Shown here piece after piece: positions 41,538 through 51,347 of a stretch of 64,000 bases of DNA. Made by a program: the position numbers and the translations under genes. Position 1 is the first letter of the stretch; the number at the start of each line of letters is the position of its first letter. Origin of the DNA: Mageeibacillus indolicus UPII9-5 (GTDB lineage Bacteria > Bacillota > Clostridia > Saccharofermentanales > Fastidiosipilaceae); contig NC_013895.2 in the NCBI RefSeq assembly GCF_000025225.2, positions 1,364,001 through 1,428,000 on the forward strand, given 5' to 3'. The notes beneath the pieces are model-generated. The model did not search any database. It had not been told where the DNA came from and saw only the letters and a program-made list of their open reading frames with translations.

Positions 41538-42473
41538 TCACCTCTTCCTGCTATACTGGGCTTTGATCCGAGGATCAAAGAAAGCATATACCAAATCGAC
41601 AACCAAATTGATGATCAGCATCAGCACGGAACTCATAATAATGGCACCGGTTACCATCGGAGTATCACGTTTGGAAATCGAATCGTACACCAATCGACCG
41701 ATGCCCGGCCACGAAAAGACTGTTTCGGCCAAAACCGATCCAGTAATTACCAACGACATTTGTAAGCCAATTGCCGTAATAATCGGGATCAGAGCATTTT
41801 TCAGCGCATGAACCAATATAGCCCGTTTCTCCGAACACCCTTTAGCTCGAGCGGTCACCATGTAGTCTTGCCGCAACACATCCAGCATTGACGACCTTGT
41901 CGTGCGGGTGATCAGCGCGGCCAAACCAAAGCCTACGGTTATCGCAGGCAAAATAAGACTCGCAAGACCGGATTTGCCGCCGCTCGGCAATATTTTTAAG
42001 TTCAATGCGAAAATGATGATCAGCATCAATCCGAGCCAGAAGTTCGGCATTGAAGTTCCGAACAGGGCGAAGACCATGCCGGCCGTATCTTTGAAAGTAT
42101 TTTGGTGAATGGCTGTATAGATGCCTAGCGGAATAGACACGATAATAGCGATAAGAACCGCGGCACCACCCAACGCCAAAGTATTCGGCAGCTTTTGCAT
42201 GAAGGTTTTGAAAACGTCTTTTTTGGTAATATAAGACTTGCCCATATTACCCGTAACCATACCCTTCATATACCTACCGTACTGAACGATAAAAGGATCA
42301 TTCAATCCCAGTTCTTCGCGGATTTCTTCCACTTTTTCCGGCGAAGCTTTGTCGCCCGCCAAGATAAGGGCTGGATCTCCCTCAGTCAGACTCATCGCCC
42401 AAAAAATCAGCAAGGATGTGATCAAAATAACCGGGATCAGCATCGCCAGCCGTTTCAAAATATATCTACTCAT
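41538..42473 (-). CDS. oppB: oligopeptide ABC transporter permease (OppB/DppB type)
   Basis: A 311-residue permease with six helices that pairs with OppC to form the channel. Seen: N-terminal YILKRLAMLIPVILITSLLI, EGDPALILAG, ELGLNDPFIVQYGRYMKG, the EAA motif (DYMVTARAKGCSEKRAILVH) and LAETVFSWPGIGRLVYDSI, which are signature DppB segments. GAGGTG lies 9 nt before ATG. It follows the binding-protein gene after a 244-nt gap with an attenuator hairpin. Confidence 0.93.
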   Translation of the reverse strand: MSRYILKRLAMLIPVILITSLLIFWAMSLTEGDPALILAGDKASPEKVEEIREELGLNDPFIVQYGRYMKGMVTGNMGKSYITKKDVFKTFMQKLPNTLALGGAAVLIAIIVSIPLGIYTAIHQNTFKDTAGMVFALFGTSMPNFWLGLMLIIIFALNLKILPSGGKSGLASLILPAITVGFGLAALITRTTRSSMLDVLRQDYMVTARAKGCSEKRAILVHALKNALIPIITAIGLQMSLVITGSVLAETVFSWPGIGRLVYDSISKRDTPMVTGAIIMSSVLMLIINLVVDLVYAFFDPRIKAQYSRKR

Positions 42474-42635
42474 CTAGATATACACCTCAATTTTGATGTT
42501 TTGTTTATCTGTTTTCAATATGATTTTAAAGCCTTTGGGGCACGAGTTCAACCTTCATGGCAATTGCCGAACTTTCGTGCCATCTGAGTTATCAAATCTG
42601 CATCTCATTTGAGTCTTCATGATTACGGCTTTAAT

Positions 42636-42666
42636 TAATAAAAGGGGACTGCATTTAACAGTCCCG
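42636..42666 (-). terminator. attenuator between the binding protein and oppB
   Basis: On the minus strand GGGACTG-TTAAATG-CAGTCCC is followed by CTTTTATTAAT. Partial readthrough would give much more binding protein than permease, the usual ratio in such operons. The rest of the 244-nt gap (42474-42717) contains no gene. Confidence 0.7.
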
Positions 42667-42717
42667 CTTTCTGTTGTATTGCTTCGGCTCACTGTAAGTT
42701 CACCGTTTTTACCCAAT

Positions 42718-44322
42718 CTACTCGGCAATGTAAGCATGCCGCCAGTCATGGTTGCCGCCGCCGTAGAAATATTGGCCTTTTAAGTTCTTGTTAAACGCAA
42801 TTACCAAATTGGCAATATACAACGGAACTTGTGGGCAGGCCTCGACCAAATACTCCTGCAATTCTTTAGCCGCTGCCAATCTCTTATCTTGATCTTTTTC
42901 AGTGGCTACGGTGTCAGTCAAGCTATCAGCCTTAGGATCGGAATAGTGGTGATAGTTAGAGCCTGATCCAGTGTAGAACAGGTCACGATAGACGAAATCT
43001 ACTTTTGAGTCTTCATTCCAACGCCACAGGAAGAGTTCCTGTTTGCCGTCAACACAGTTTGATTTTAAGGTTGCCGTTTCCATCGGGGATAAGGTGACTT
43101 TGATGCCGATTTTGTCCAAATTTGCTTGGATAACTGTAGCAATCTGTTCATAAGGCGTACCGGAAGCGTAAGTCAAGGTGGTTGTCAAGCCGCCGTTTTC
43201 GTAGCCGGCCTCTTTCATCAACTTTTTCGCGCGTTCAAGGTTATATTCAAAGCCCGGCATTTCATCGTAAAATCCCCATAAGCCGCGATTCAAAATGGTC
43301 TTTTGCGGCGTGCCTTTGCCATAAACGGCAGCATCCAGCACCGCCTTGCGATCAATGGCACAGGCTACAGCCTGACGCAGCTTTTGGTTGTCCCACGGTT
43401 TTTTGGTTACATTGAACGCAAAGTAAAACAGTCGCGTTCCAGGTTGCTCATAAACGGTAAGATTTTTGTCTTCTTGTAAGAACTTCAATTCATTGATCGG
43501 CGGGTTAACACAGACATCAATTTCACCGGATTGCAGAGCGATAACCCGAGCTGAAGCTTCAATATATGGTCGGAATTCAATTGTTTCGGCCACCCCGGCG
43601 GAAAGGTTGTCTTCTGCCGGCAAATTTTTGCCCCAGTAATCTTCAACTTTTTTCAAGCGAACATACTCACCTTCAACCCATTCATCGAACTTGTACGGTC
43701 CGGTGCCGATTAAATACGGCTTTTCCATGCCACTTTCATAAGCCTTTTTGGATTGGATCGAGAGCGGAACCGAAGAAAGTGACTGTACGAATTCGTTGTT
43801 GTACTTGTCTATTTCGATTTCAATGGTGTGTTTGTCGATTACCTTGCAGCTTTTATAACCTTTCAAGGTTGAAGCTACCATTTTAGTGATGGCCGTGTCC
43901 AGCGTGAATTTGACGTCATCGGCGGTCATTTCGGTTTTGTCGTCGTCATTGAAATGGACATCGTCACGCAAGTTCATCTTAATATGTGTATCGTCGGTAA
44001 ATTCCCATGATTTGGCTAAGCAAGGTACAAAGCGGTCTTTGCCGGCCGAGCCGTTATTGAAAAAAACCAGAGTTTGGTGGGTGTTTTTCAATACAATGTT
44101 GTTAATCTGGTCCTGCTGCTCTTGCAAATCAAGATTGTTAATATCGGCGTCCGTTCCGATAATAAGGCTAGATTTGTGTTTGATGTTGGCGGTTTCACCG
44201 CTGTTCGCCTGTTTTCCGCCCTGTTTGGAGCCAGCTTTGGTGTCGGAATCATTTCCGCCGCAACCCGTCAATACTCCGGTAAGCATGGCTAAGCTTAGCA
44301 ATACGGCCAGTAGCTTCTTCAT
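42718..44322 (-). CDS. oppA: oligopeptide/dipeptide-binding lipoprotein
   Basis: A 534-residue family 5 solute-binding protein, tethered to the outer face of the membrane. Residues 1-21 are a lipoprotein signal (LLAVLLSLAMLTGVLTGCGG), with the lipobox cysteine at about 21. Then come a polar linker and the SBP_bac_5 fold (FNDDDKTEMTADDVKFTLDT, LIGTGPYKFDEWVEGEYVRL, RQAVACAIDRKAVLD). Charged and aromatic pocket residues suggest peptides, but nickel or sugar ligands exist in the family. GGAGG lies 7 nt upstream. It is first in the operon oppA-B-C-D-F. Confidence 0.92.
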   Translation of the reverse strand: MKKLLAVLLSLAMLTGVLTGCGGNDSDTKAGSKQGGKQANSGETANIKHKSSLIIGTDADINNLDLQEQQDQINNIVLKNTHQTLVFFNNGSAGKDRFVPCLAKSWEFTDDTHIKMNLRDDVHFNDDDKTEMTADDVKFTLDTAITKMVASTLKGYKSCKVIDKHTIEIEIDKYNNEFVQSLSSVPLSIQSKKAYESGMEKPYLIGTGPYKFDEWVEGEYVRLKKVEDYWGKNLPAEDNLSAGVAETIEFRPYIEASARVIALQSGEIDVCVNPPINELKFLQEDKNLTVYEQPGTRLFYFAFNVTKKPWDNQKLRQAVACAIDRKAVLDAAVYGKGTPQKTILNRGLWGFYDEMPGFEYNLERAKKLMKEAGYENGGLTTTLTYASGTPYEQIATVIQANLDKIGIKVTLSPMETATLKSNCVDGKQELFLWRWNEDSKVDFVYRDLFYTGSGSNYHHYSDPKADSLTDTVATEKDQDKRLAAAKELQEYLVEACPQVPLYIANLVIAFNKNLKGQYFYGGGNHDWRHAYIAE

Positions 44323-44397
44323 AGTATTTCCTCCATTACTAGATGTCTTAATTAACTATCGTCATCAAAAATTCACGGTATGTTAACCACACTTAGG

Positions 44398-44426
44398 ATT
44401 TTATCATCATAATGCACACTCTGCAA
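44398..44426 (-). promoter_or_regulatory. promoter of the opp operon
   Basis: On the minus strand TTGCAG and TAAAAT are 17 nt apart. The leader of about 70 nt shows no obvious riboswitch. The flanking 44427-44562 is AT-rich without genes. Confidence 0.55.
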
Positions 44427-44562
44427 TCGTTTTACCACGCAGTTTATTTGTCAGTTTTACACAAATCGAGTTCATTTTTTGAATATAGAAGCCATAACGA
44501 GTGTACATATAGGTACATGTAAATTTTGCGGCGGCTCTTGTCTACATAAATAGCGGGAACTC

Positions 44563-47500
44563 TTATTTTTGGTCGTTAAACGCTTTTTCCGCATTCATAA
44601 ATAATTTCCGCAACTTTTCCACCGCCTCGGCCGGTTTCAACGCCCCAATCCGGTATTCAATGTATGGCTTGGCACCCGCTGCAAAATTCATTTCACCTGA
44701 ATAGCTTTGCTGGGCCATAATCGCCGCAATCAAAGGCATGTTGACCTTTTGCCCAGCCGGCAGACGCATTATAATCCGATCATCCTGACGGGAAACGCGT
44801 TCAATACCGGCTTTGGACGCCATATGACGAATATAGCTGATCGCCGCCAGCACCGTAACTTCCGGAGGCAGCTCACCGAAACGATCCAACAATTCATCTA
44901 TGACATCATGATAATCCCGGTCAGACTCAATCGCCGTCAGCCGTTTATACATGTCCATTCGCTGCCCTTCATCAGCAATGAACTCCCGCGGTAAATATGC
45001 ATCAACCGGAATATCAACTATCGTCTCGACCGCCGGCAGAGAATTTTTCGGCTTGCTGCCCGCTTCGCCGTTAAGCTCCGTCTCCGCTTTGGCAATTTCT
45101 TCATCCAACATGCGGCAATACATATCGTAACCTACCGCCGCCATCTGTCCATGCTGCTCGCCGCCTAGGATATTCCCAGCTCCACGTACTTCCAGATCCT
45201 TCATGGCAATTTTAAAGCCGGAACCAAGTTCCGTAAAGTCACGGATCGCTGTCAACCGCTTTTCCGCCACTTCCGTCAAAACTTTGTCGCGGCGATAGGT
45301 TATGTACGCATAAGCTTGACGCCCGGAGCGCCCGACACGACCGCGCAGTTGATACAGCTGAGCCAACCCCAGACGGTCGGCATTTTCAACGATTAGTGTA
45401 TTGACATTGGGCATATCTATACCGGATTCAATTATAGTGGTACAAACCAATATATCGGTCTCTCCAGCGTAAAAATCGTTAATCACCTGTTCTAGTTGTT
45501 TTTCACTCATTTTTCCGTGGCCGGCAGCGATTCGCGCACCGGGCAAAGCCTCCTGCAGCTCGTTCACTTTTGCATCTATACCGGCCGTGTTGTTATACAA
45601 ATAAAAAACTTGCCCGTGTCGGCTGAACTCACGATTGATGGCATCAATGACAATCGCTGGATCGTACTCCATGACGTAGGTCAACACAGAACGTCGATCG
45701 AGAGGTGCCTCTTCGATCACGCTTATATCCCTGATACCAGACAAAGCCATGTGCAAAGTGCGTGGAATCGGGGTCGCGGACAAGGTTAAAACGTCAACGC
45801 CCTGATAGTTTACTTTCAATTTCTCTTTATGCTCGACCCCAAAGCGTTGTTCCTCGTCAATTATCAGCAAGCCAAGTTTTTTAAACTTTACATCTTTGGA
45901 AAGCAAACGGTGAGTACCGATAACAACGTCGATATTACCCGTGGCCAAGCCGCTCAAAGTTTTGTGTTGCATGGCATCATTGGCAAAGCGGCTGAGCAAC
46001 CCTACCCGAATTGGGAAACCATTGATTCTGTTCATAAAATTCTCGTAATGCTGTTGGGCCAAAACTGTGGTTGGAGCCAGCAATGCCGCTTGTTTTCCGC
46101 CCATGACCGCCTTGAAAAGTGCCCGAAAAGCGACCTCCGTCTTGCCGAAACCTACATCACCGCAAAGCAAACGGTCCATGACTTTGTCGGATTCCATATC
46201 CGCGCTCACTTCCTTAATGCAACGCAGCTGATCGTCGGTTTCTTCAAAGGGAAAGCTCTCGGCGAACTCTCGTTCCCAAGTTGTTTCCGGCGGAAATTTA
46301 TACCCCTTAATCTTTCTTCTTTCGGCGTAAAGTTTAACCAAGTCAAAGGCCAGTTTTTTAACGGAATCACGGGCCTTATTTTTGAGTTTCTGCCAGTCGG
46401 TGCCGCCAAGACGGCTGAGTTTGGGATTTTGCTGTTCGGAAACACCAATGTATTTTTGCAACTGATCCAATGCTTCCATAGGTAGATAAAGTTCGTCATT
46501 GTTAGCATAAGAAAGCCAAATATAGTCGCGGCGAACTCCGTCAACTTCAACTGAACGCAGGCCTTTGTAAATTCCAATACCGTGAATGTCGTGTACAACC
46601 AAATCACCGGGACGTAAATCGCTGAACAAATCCAGAGCGACTCCGGTTGTCGAACCGCGGTTGCGGCGACGTTTGGCCTTGCCGGCAAAAATTTCCTGCT
46701 CGCCTAAGACCCACATATCAGCAGCCGGATAAACAAAACCGCGCGGTAAAGGCAGATCAATAATTTTCGCCTGCTCGGTAGTAACCCCTTCGGTGCGCAG
46801 TAAATCAGCTAACTTTTGCCGGCGGACTTCGCCGACCGCACACAGCGTACATGGTGGGAATGAGGGATCTTTTAAATCTGCTGTCAGTTTGGCATCTTTG
46901 CCGCAATAGCTGTCGCTTTCACGCCCCCGGATGACAAATTCGGCAATGGCTGGAAAGCCGTTCGCACCTCCGATGACGGCCAATGTGATGACGTTCATTT
47001 CCTTGTCCAAACGGCGCATGCAATCCAGGCGAGTATATTGGGCCAATCCCGCCGTCAGAAAATTCTGGCCCTTCAAAAAGCCTTCTTTTATCCGTTCTTG
47101 CCATGCTGCCTGTGCCGTGTCCAATGCTTTAGTCAAACGCAGCGGTTCATCCAAAACAACCGGGAGTTTGGGGCCTGGTGTTTCCTGCCAATAGTCCCAA
47201 AACATTGTATCTTCAGGATAAATCAAGGACAACCATTTGTCGGCGGGGGCGGTCGTAAGTCCTTCTGTAAGCTTGGCGATATCAGCAGCAAGTGACTTGT
47301 TAAGCTCGGCCGTCACCTTGGCAGAAGCATTGTTTTCTTTCAGGCTCAGGATTTCTCGCTTGCCGGCCGCATCTATTTTTGCCGCCAAATTTTCCGCATT
47401 AATGTTTGAATCAGCAAGACTATCAGCACACGAACCGGCATCAAGACGGTCGACATCAAGCAGAACTTCTTTTACCGGAGAAATCAGAACCGACTTACGG

Positions 47501-48288
47501 CAGTTTCCAACCGAGCGCTGGCTGATCAAAGAGTAATAAGTAAAACTATCTATCTCATCATCAAAAAATGATATCCGCAGGCCGCAGTCCGGCTTGCTTT
47601 GACGCAAATCCGGTGGTACAACATCGACTATATCGCCGCGGCGAGAAAATTGGCCGAAAGCTTCGGCTTGGCTGACCTTTTCGTAACCGGCGGCCAGCAA
47701 AAAATGTTCCAACGTTTCCGGCTGTATACGTTCCGTTCCTTGGAGTATGAGCAAGTGCCGTCGCAAAAAATCCGGGTCAGGTAAGCGTTGCAGCAGAGCC
47801 GTCGCGCTGATCAAGACATGACGGACACGGCCGGTGAGCAAACCAGCCAAGGTTAGCAGGCGATCTTGTTCCTGACGGCGGGAGCCGGCATCGGCATTAA
47901 TCAGATTTATCTCACGCGGGCGCAAAATTTGTAAATCTGGCAGCAGCGGCTGTAAAGCAGCTTGGGTCTCACGGATTTGTAATTCGTCCGGCTCAATCAA
48001 GCACATCGCTGCTCCTAGGTTCCGGCTGGTCTCTTCACCCCGTTCCGCCGTCCATCCTCTCACCTGCCCGGCCTTCTGTTTGACTGCCTGTGAATTCGTG
48101 GCGGCGTCCTGTCGGTTGCTGAAATGATCGGTCAATGCCGCGACTATATATGATTTCTGCGTCGGACTCAAGCCAGTGACATTAATATGCCTGCCACAAG
48201 CCCCAGCCGTAGTTTCAACCGCCTCGGTCAACGCGACAAAATTTTTGTCACGGCTGGCCCGGGCAAGAAATGTATCAATATTAGTCAT
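44563..48288 (-). CDS. mfd: transcription-repair coupling factor
   Basis: A roughly 1241-residue ATPase that pushes RNA polymerase off DNA lesions and recruits UvrA. Seen in order: a UvrB-like N-terminal module (GQFSRRGDIVDVVPPD), the CarD-like RNAP-interaction domain (DLVVHDIHGIGIYKGLRSVE), and the RecG-like helicase with Walker A (MDRLLCGDVGFGKTEVAFRA), DEEQ box (IIDEEQRFG), TLSATPIPRTL and QLRGRVGRSGRQAYAY, then the TRCF C-terminal domain (DAYLPREFIADEGQRMDMYK). Start ATG 48288 is preferred over the adjoining GTG. The gene is last in a likely operon orf133-dtd-pth-mfd; the pth stop is 39 nt upstream. Confidence 0.95.
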   Translation of the reverse strand: MTNIDTFLARASRDKNFVALTEAVETTAGACGRHINVTGLSPTQKSYIVAALTDHFSNRQDAATNSQAVKQKAGQVRGWTAERGEETSRNLGAAMCLIEPDELQIRETQAALQPLLPDLQILRPREINLINADAGSRRQEQDRLLTLAGLLTGRVRHVLISATALLQRLPDPDFLRRHLLILQGTERIQPETLEHFLLAAGYEKVSQAEAFGQFSRRGDIVDVVPPDLRQSKPDCGLRISFFDDEIDSFTYYSLISQRSVGNCRKSVLISPVKEVLLDVDRLDAGSCADSLADSNINAENLAAKIDAAGKREILSLKENNASAKVTAELNKSLAADIAKLTEGLTTAPADKWLSLIYPEDTMFWDYWQETPGPKLPVVLDEPLRLTKALDTAQAAWQERIKEGFLKGQNFLTAGLAQYTRLDCMRRLDKEMNVITLAVIGGANGFPAIAEFVIRGRESDSYCGKDAKLTADLKDPSFPPCTLCAVGEVRRQKLADLLRTEGVTTEQAKIIDLPLPRGFVYPAADMWVLGEQEIFAGKAKRRRNRGSTTGVALDLFSDLRPGDLVVHDIHGIGIYKGLRSVEVDGVRRDYIWLSYANNDELYLPMEALDQLQKYIGVSEQQNPKLSRLGGTDWQKLKNKARDSVKKLAFDLVKLYAERRKIKGYKFPPETTWEREFAESFPFEETDDQLRCIKEVSADMESDKVMDRLLCGDVGFGKTEVAFRALFKAVMGGKQAALLAPTTVLAQQHYENFMNRINGFPIRVGLLSRFANDAMQHKTLSGLATGNIDVVIGTHRLLSKDVKFKKLGLLIIDEEQRFGVEHKEKLKVNYQGVDVLTLSATPIPRTLHMALSGIRDISVIEEAPLDRRSVLTYVMEYDPAIVIDAINREFSRHGQVFYLYNNTAGIDAKVNELQEALPGARIAAGHGKMSEKQLEQVINDFYAGETDILVCTTIIESGIDMPNVNTLIVENADRLGLAQLYQLRGRVGRSGRQAYAYITYRRDKVLTEVAEKRLTAIRDFTELGSGFKIAMKDLEVRGAGNILGGEQHGQMAAVGYDMYCRMLDEEIAKAETELNGEAGSKPKNSLPAVETIVDIPVDAYLPREFIADEGQRMDMYKRLTAIESDRDYHDVIDELLDRFGELPPEVTVLAAISYIRHMASKAGIERVSRQDDRIIMRLPAGQKVNMPLIAAIMAQQSYSGEMNFAAGAKPYIEYRIGALKPAEAVEKLRKLFMNAEKAFNDQK

Positions 48289-48327
48289 CACCGTTATAGC
48301 CTCACCTTCACATCCACTTACCTGTTT

Positions 48328-48906
48328 TCACATCCACTTACCGTTGGACAGCCGCATTGCTGAATCAATGTCACCGCTCAGCCACGCTTCAAGGCCGGCC
48401 GCCGCATGCTCAATTGCAGCAAACAGCGGTTTCTCCTGTGCTTTGCCAACCTTGCTCAAAACATAATCGACCAGAGGCAGGTATTCCGGTTTGGGGCCGA
48501 TTCCAAGCCGCATCCGCGGAAAGTCGCCGGAGCCAAGTTGCTGTACAATTGAACGCATACCGTTGTGGGTGCCAGCACTTCCTTGCAACCGCAGCCGTGT
48601 AGCGCCGACTGGTAAATCCAAATCATCATATACGATCATAATTTTATCTAACGGTAATTTATAAAAATCACGAATTGCCCGTACTGCTTCGCCGCTGAGG
48701 TTCATAAAAGTTTGTGGGCAAACAAGCAGCGTCGGTTTGCCGACAATTATTCCTTTGCCAATCAGCGACTTATGTTTGGCCGTGCGAATGGGAATATCAT
48801 ATTTTTGAGCCAGATACTCTAAGGCCATAAAGCCGCAATTATGCCAAGTACGACAGTATTTCGGCCCCGGATTTCCGAGGCCGACGATTACATTTAAACT
48901 ATCCAT
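48328..48906 (-). CDS. pth: peptidyl-tRNA hydrolase
   Basis: Releases peptides from prematurely dropped peptidyl-tRNA. From ATG 48906 it has 192 residues, the normal length. Seen: NVIVGLGNPGPKYCRTWHNCGF with the catalytic histidine (RTWHNCGF), LLVCPQTFMNLSGEAV with the conserved Asn, and MIVYDDLDLPVG with the essential Asp. An earlier in-frame TTG would overlap dtd, but pth proteins start close to the VIVGLGNPG strand, so I use the ATG, 8 nt after the dtd stop. Confidence 0.93.
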   Translation of the reverse strand: MDSLNVIVGLGNPGPKYCRTWHNCGFMALEYLAQKYDIPIRTAKHKSLIGKGIIVGKPTLLVCPQTFMNLSGEAVRAIRDFYKLPLDKIMIVYDDLDLPVGATRLRLQGSAGTHNGMRSIVQQLGSGDFPRMRLGIGPKPEYLPLVDYVLSKVGKAQEKPLFAAIEHAAAGLEAWLSGDIDSAMRLSNGKWM

Positions 48907-48914
48907 TATTTTCA

Positions 48915-49364
48915 CTATTTCCAATCATCGGTATCCAGCCACAAAGTAAATGGGCCGTCATTGATCAGGTGAACTTGCATGTCAGCTCCGAATTCTCCGG
49001 TAGCGACCTTTTGCACATCTTGTTTCGCATTTTCCACAAACTGCAAGTAAAGTTCTTTGGCCGGCTCAGGTTTGGCTGAATTGGTAAATCCCGGACGATT
49101 GCCGTGTTTGGTATCCGCCCACAAAGTAAATTGTGAAACTATCAACACTTCCCCGTTTACGGCTGCCAGATTAAGATTGGTTTTGCCGTTCTCGTCCTCA
49201 AAAATACGCAGTTTGTTTATTTTATCCCACAACCGTTTTCCGGTCGCCGCGTCATCTTCATGCCCGACGCCTAAAAAAATTAAATAGCCACGGTTGATCG
49301 CGCCGACGGTTTCTCCGGCGATTTCAACTTTGGCCTCCAATACTCGTTGAACTAAAGCTCGCAT
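48915..49364 (-). CDS. dtd: D-aminoacyl-tRNA deacylase
   Basis: Removes D-amino acids (and Gly from tRNA-Ala) from tRNA. The start is ATG 49364, with AAGGAG 6 nt upstream, giving 149 residues, exactly the usual length. Seen: MRALVQRVLEAKVEI, the SQFTLWAD motif (catalytic Thr loop) and the NSAKPEPAKELY plus NDGPFTLWLDT segments with the trans/cis Gly-Pro region (NDGPFT). It is upstream of pth by 8 nt, placing two tRNA-salvage enzymes together. Confidence 0.95.
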   Translation of the reverse strand: MRALVQRVLEAKVEIAGETVGAINRGYLIFLGVGHEDDAATGKRLWDKINKLRIFEDENGKTNLNLAAVNGEVLIVSQFTLWADTKHGNRPGFTNSAKPEPAKELYLQFVENAKQDVQKVATGEFGADMQVHLINDGPFTLWLDTDDWK

Positions 49365-49427
49365 ATATATCTCCTTGTACTTCACACTTTATGCCCGGCG
49401 CAGAACGAACATCGGGCGCGGCGACTA

Positions 49428-49829
49428 TCATTTTAAGATCGTCAGCCAAACCAAGTATACCAACAATCCGGCAATCAGCAAAAGAATAATTCCGGTAACG
49501 ACTCGCTGTCCGTAAGGGATATGATCATTTTCATCTGGGCTGTATCTTTCATATGCTTCGTCATATTTACCACGTGGACTCGGGGTGCGACGGCGGTTAG
49601 CGATTTCTGTTTGACGCGGCATGGAGGTTGTCGTATCGGTTTCCGGGGCATGTTCCTCATTTAACGTTTTATTTGTCACGGCCGCGGCACTAGTTTCTTT
49701 TGAACAAGGTTTAGACGGAGTGTTGCCGGTTTTCTTTTTTTGCGTATTTCTCATGGAAGAAAAAATTGATATCGCCATTATCACTATCATCATAGCGAAT
49801 GCCCTGTCACTGAATATCATGCCGCCCAT
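49428..49829 (-). CDS. small bitopic membrane protein of unknown function
   Basis: A 133-residue product with a hydrophobic helix near the N-terminus (AFAMMIVIMAISIFSSM), a basic and polar middle of about 75 residues, and a second helix at the C-terminus (VVTGIILLLIAGLLVYLVWL). The middle would be on one side of the membrane as a loop. AGAGGTGAC precedes ATG. It lies 63 nt upstream of dtd on the same strand with a strong promoter ahead, so it heads the operon. I recognise no family. Confidence 0.65.
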   Translation of the reverse strand: MGGMIFSDRAFAMMIVIMAISIFSSMRNTQKKKTGNTPSKPCSKETSAAAVTNKTLNEEHAPETDTTTSMPRQTEIANRRRTPSPRGKYDEAYERYSPDENDHIPYGQRVVTGIILLLIAGLLVYLVWLTILK

Positions 49830-49906
49830 TTGTCACCTCTTCATATTCCGTTAATTTTGTCACATTAACTGCCGGATTAGCCCGTTAAATTAAATTTCAC
49901 CTGTTA

Positions 49907-49936
49907 ATTATAGTAAATTTACCGCAGCTGCCGCAA
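49907..49936 (-). promoter_or_regulatory. promoter of orf133-dtd-pth-mfd
   Basis: On the minus strand TTGCGG and TATAAT are 18 nt apart, about 80 nt upstream of the first start codon. Confidence 0.65.
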
Positions 49937-50069
49937 GCGATTCCGCGCTAGCACGCTCCAGCTCCGGCGTCGCAACCATTTCGGTCTGGCGGGCTCCTTG
50001 GCAGCCCCCCTGTTATCCACGGACGAAATTTAGTAAAATACTGCCAGAAAAATTTTCGGAGGTCTGCCA

Positions 50070-51209
50070 ATGCCTTTAACTGATATGACCGCGCCGAGCT
50101 ATCGGCAGGAAACAGAAAATCGGTTCGCCGTGTCAAATTCGCGGCCAGGTGGGGTTATTTTGCCGGTTCACACCGCTTCCCACCAGCCTCACATATTGAT
50201 CATCAATACTGGCGGAACAATCGGTATGAAGCGGACGATACACGGCTATGCCCCTTTTCCGGGCCAAATCGGAGCATTCATTGATCTTTTGAAGGCCAAT
50301 ATGGCCGACCAATTGCCACATATAGACTTAATTGAATACAATCCACTGCTCGATTCCTCGGATATTTCAGCCAAAGACTGGGTGCGCATCGCGGCCGATG
50401 TAGCAGCACATGAAAGCTTGTATGACGGATTTGTAATTTTGCACGGTACCGACACCATGGCTTATACCGCCTCAGCCCTGTCATTTATGTTACGCGGACT
50501 GAACAAACCCGTTGTCATAACCGGTTCGCAACTGCCGCTCAGTCGCCTGCGTAGTGACGGTCAGGAAAATTTAACCACCGCCATGCTTTTGGCGGCTTTC
50601 AGCCGTATCCCTGAGGTATGTCTTTATTTCGGTGGCAAGCTACTCCGCGGTAACCGGGCAACCAAGGTCAGTGCCGATAATTTACAAGCCTTCGATTCAC
50701 CTAACTATCCTCCTTTGGCCGAAGCCGGTGTCGATTTGCGCTACTTTCCCAATCGTTGTCGTCCGGCCGGCGACGGAATAGTTTTGCAGCCTTTTCATGA
50801 GCAACGTATAGGCGTGTTAAAAATTTTTCCGGGTTTGCAGTTTTCTTTGTTTGATAATCTCATCGACAAAGGGTTGAACGGCTTGATTTTAGAAGCTTTC
50901 GGGGTAGGAAATATTCCTTTCGGCAACACCGCTCTAATTAATCTATTGCACTCTTGTGCCGAGCATAACATCGTAACCGTTGTATGTACGCAATGTCATC
51001 AAGGGCGAGCAAGATTGGGCGAGTACGCAGCTAGTTCAGAATTATGTGCGCTGGGGGCAGTCAGTGGATTGGATTTGACTGTCGAAGCGGCCGTGACCAA
51101 GCTGACGTATTTGTTAAGTAAAGAGACCGATTACGAAAAAATTTGCTCGTTTATGGGACAGGATCTGGCCGGGGAATTAAGTGCCGACTATGCTGCCGCG
51201 CGTGAATGA
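50070..51209 (+). CDS. ansA: L-asparaginase, type I
   Basis: Hydrolyses asparagine to aspartate and ammonia in the cytoplasm. Seen: the first catalytic threonine region ILIINTGGTIGMKR, the second in GFVILHGTDTMAYTASAL, and TGSQLPLSRLRSDGQEN. The 379-residue length exceeds the usual 330-340 by an N-terminal extension of about 43 polar residues, which has no signal features; GGAGGT sits 8 nt before the ATG at 50070, so the extension seems real. The enzyme feeds aspA, which lies convergent 138 nt away. Confidence 0.92.
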   Translation: MPLTDMTAPSYRQETENRFAVSNSRPGGVILPVHTASHQPHILIINTGGTIGMKRTIHGYAPFPGQIGAFIDLLKANMADQLPHIDLIEYNPLLDSSDISAKDWVRIAADVAAHESLYDGFVILHGTDTMAYTASALSFMLRGLNKPVVITGSQLPLSRLRSDGQENLTTAMLLAAFSRIPEVCLYFGGKLLRGNRATKVSADNLQAFDSPNYPPLAEAGVDLRYFPNRCRPAGDGIVLQPFHEQRIGVLKIFPGLQFSLFDNLIDKGLNGLILEAFGVGNIPFGNTALINLLHSCAEHNIVTVVCTQCHQGRARLGEYAASSELCALGAVSGLDLTVEAAVTKLTYLLSKETDYEKICSFMGQDLAGELSADYAAARE

Positions 51210-51307
51210 CTGATGAATGCAGGACGAACAGCTCCGGGAACAAATTCCGGAGCGTTGTGACAAAGCATCTGAAAAATGTATATGAAAGCGGTGAATTGCC
51301 CGAAGAT

Positions 51308-51336
51308 GCAACTTGTGCAAATTTTGCACAAGTTGC
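51308..51336. repeat. perfect palindrome between ansA and aspA
   Basis: Two 13-nt arms, GCAACTTGTGCAA and TTGCACAAGTTGC, are separated by ATT. It lies midway between the convergent stops and probably stops transcription from both sides, though a U run is missing on both strands. Confidence 0.85.
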
Positions 51337-51347
51337 GGATAAGCGAC

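Noticed and set aside
50013-50020. DnaA box (TTATCCAC) suggesting a replication origin
   Set aside because: A single imperfect box without a cluster, dnaA, dnaN or an AT-rich unwinding element.
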